In this document: positions 6,718 through 6,888 of the stretch, one piece after another | How positions within the stretch are numbered: position 1 is the first letter of the stretch | Layout of the letters: each line of letters begins with the position of its first letter | Source: Leptospira perolatii | Lineage (GTDB): Bacteria; Spirochaetota; Leptospiria; Leptospirales; Leptospiraceae | Direction: 5' to 3' | NCBI RefSeq assembly: GCF_002811875.1 | Contig: NZ_NPDZ01000029.1 | Location: 1 to 6,888 of the forward strand | DNA length: 6,888 nucleotides | Position numbers and translations under genes: made by a program | The notes under the pieces: model-generated | Told to the model about the DNA's origin: nothing | The model's input: only the letters and a program-made list of their open reading frames with translations | The model's database searches: none

Positions 6718-6888
6718 TTTCCGTTTCTATAATATTGCGATTTGGATCTATCTGTTGTCTGCCCACTGCCAAACACAATGCCCAACTTAAAGAATATCAC
6801 TCGACCTCCTCTTGCCCAGCAGAGTCCACAGAAAAGTTAAATGCAATGTTCCGGATATTCGGAAAGTATAAAATTGGAGGAGTGACTG
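6702..6888 (+). CDS. Possible partial reading frame running off the right edge
   Basis: After TGA 6678-6680 this frame has no stop up to the window end. TTG 6702 would give a hydrophobic Cys-containing start (RSFIVSVSIILRFGSICCL) followed by ordinary-looking sequence (KEYHSTSSCPAESTEKLNAM). TTG 6735 and ATG 6846 are other possible starts. None has a convincing ribosome site, and a start at 6702 would overlap the lipoprotein gene by 16 bases. It may be a third lipoprotein-like gene, or a chance open frame. Confidence 0.25.
   Translation, partial: MRSFIVSVSIILRFGSICCLPTAKHNAQLKEYHSTSSCPAESTEKLNAMFRIFGKYKIGGVT
6876..6880 (+). promoter_or_regulatory. Strong Shine-Dalgarno GGAGG at the window end
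   Basis: GGAGG is followed by AGTGACTG and the edge. A start codon right after base 6888 would be at ideal spacing, so a gene probably begins just outside. The GTG at 6882 is too close to serve. Confidence 0.4.

Noticed and set aside
6483..6800. 105-codon minus-strand ORF opposite the small lipoprotein
   Set aside because: It mostly mirrors the lipoprotein gene, which has a clear signal peptide; the minus-strand translation shows no recognisable feature.

Overview
The window most likely comes from a Leptospira genome. The main reasons are a very long protein that resembles a Leptospira-restricted giant family I know as TIGR04388 ('putative large structural protein'), spirochaete-style lipoprotein signal peptides, and moderate AT-rich coding DNA with some TTG/ATG ambiguity. 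The family assignment rests on memory of its general look (coiled coils, a hydrophobic Gly/Ala stretch, Gly/Ser/Tyr-rich beta repeats, a variable C-terminal end), not on a search.

Layout. Bases 2-4714 (+) are one uninterrupted reading frame that is already open at the left edge, so the giant gene is cut at its 5' end. Its stop overlaps by ATGA with a gene for a 257-residue putative lipoprotein (4711-5484). The next 240 bases look like the remains of a small frameshifted gene (about 5492-5672). Its end lies inside a perfect 18-bp AT-rich palindrome (5655-5696). Right after the palindrome comes a 129-residue protein with an H-x3-C-x2-C zinc-binding motif and a C-terminal membrane helix, a candidate ZAS-type anti-sigma factor with no sigma gene in view (5727-6116). 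A second small gene, apparently broken by one extra T (6137-6296), runs up to a secreted lipoprotein gene with four further cysteines (6304-6717). The last 170 bases hold no certain gene; one frame stays open to the right edge and a strong GGAGG sits 8 bases from the end.

All convincing genes are on the + strand. The giant protein and the ATGA-coupled lipoprotein are probably made together and may work together at the cell envelope. A structural or adhesive role and a polymorphic-toxin/immunity role are both possible; neither is shown by a recognised catalytic motif. The right part (orphan anti-sigma-like gene, two broken small genes, small lipoprotein) has the look of an accessory region undergoing turnover.
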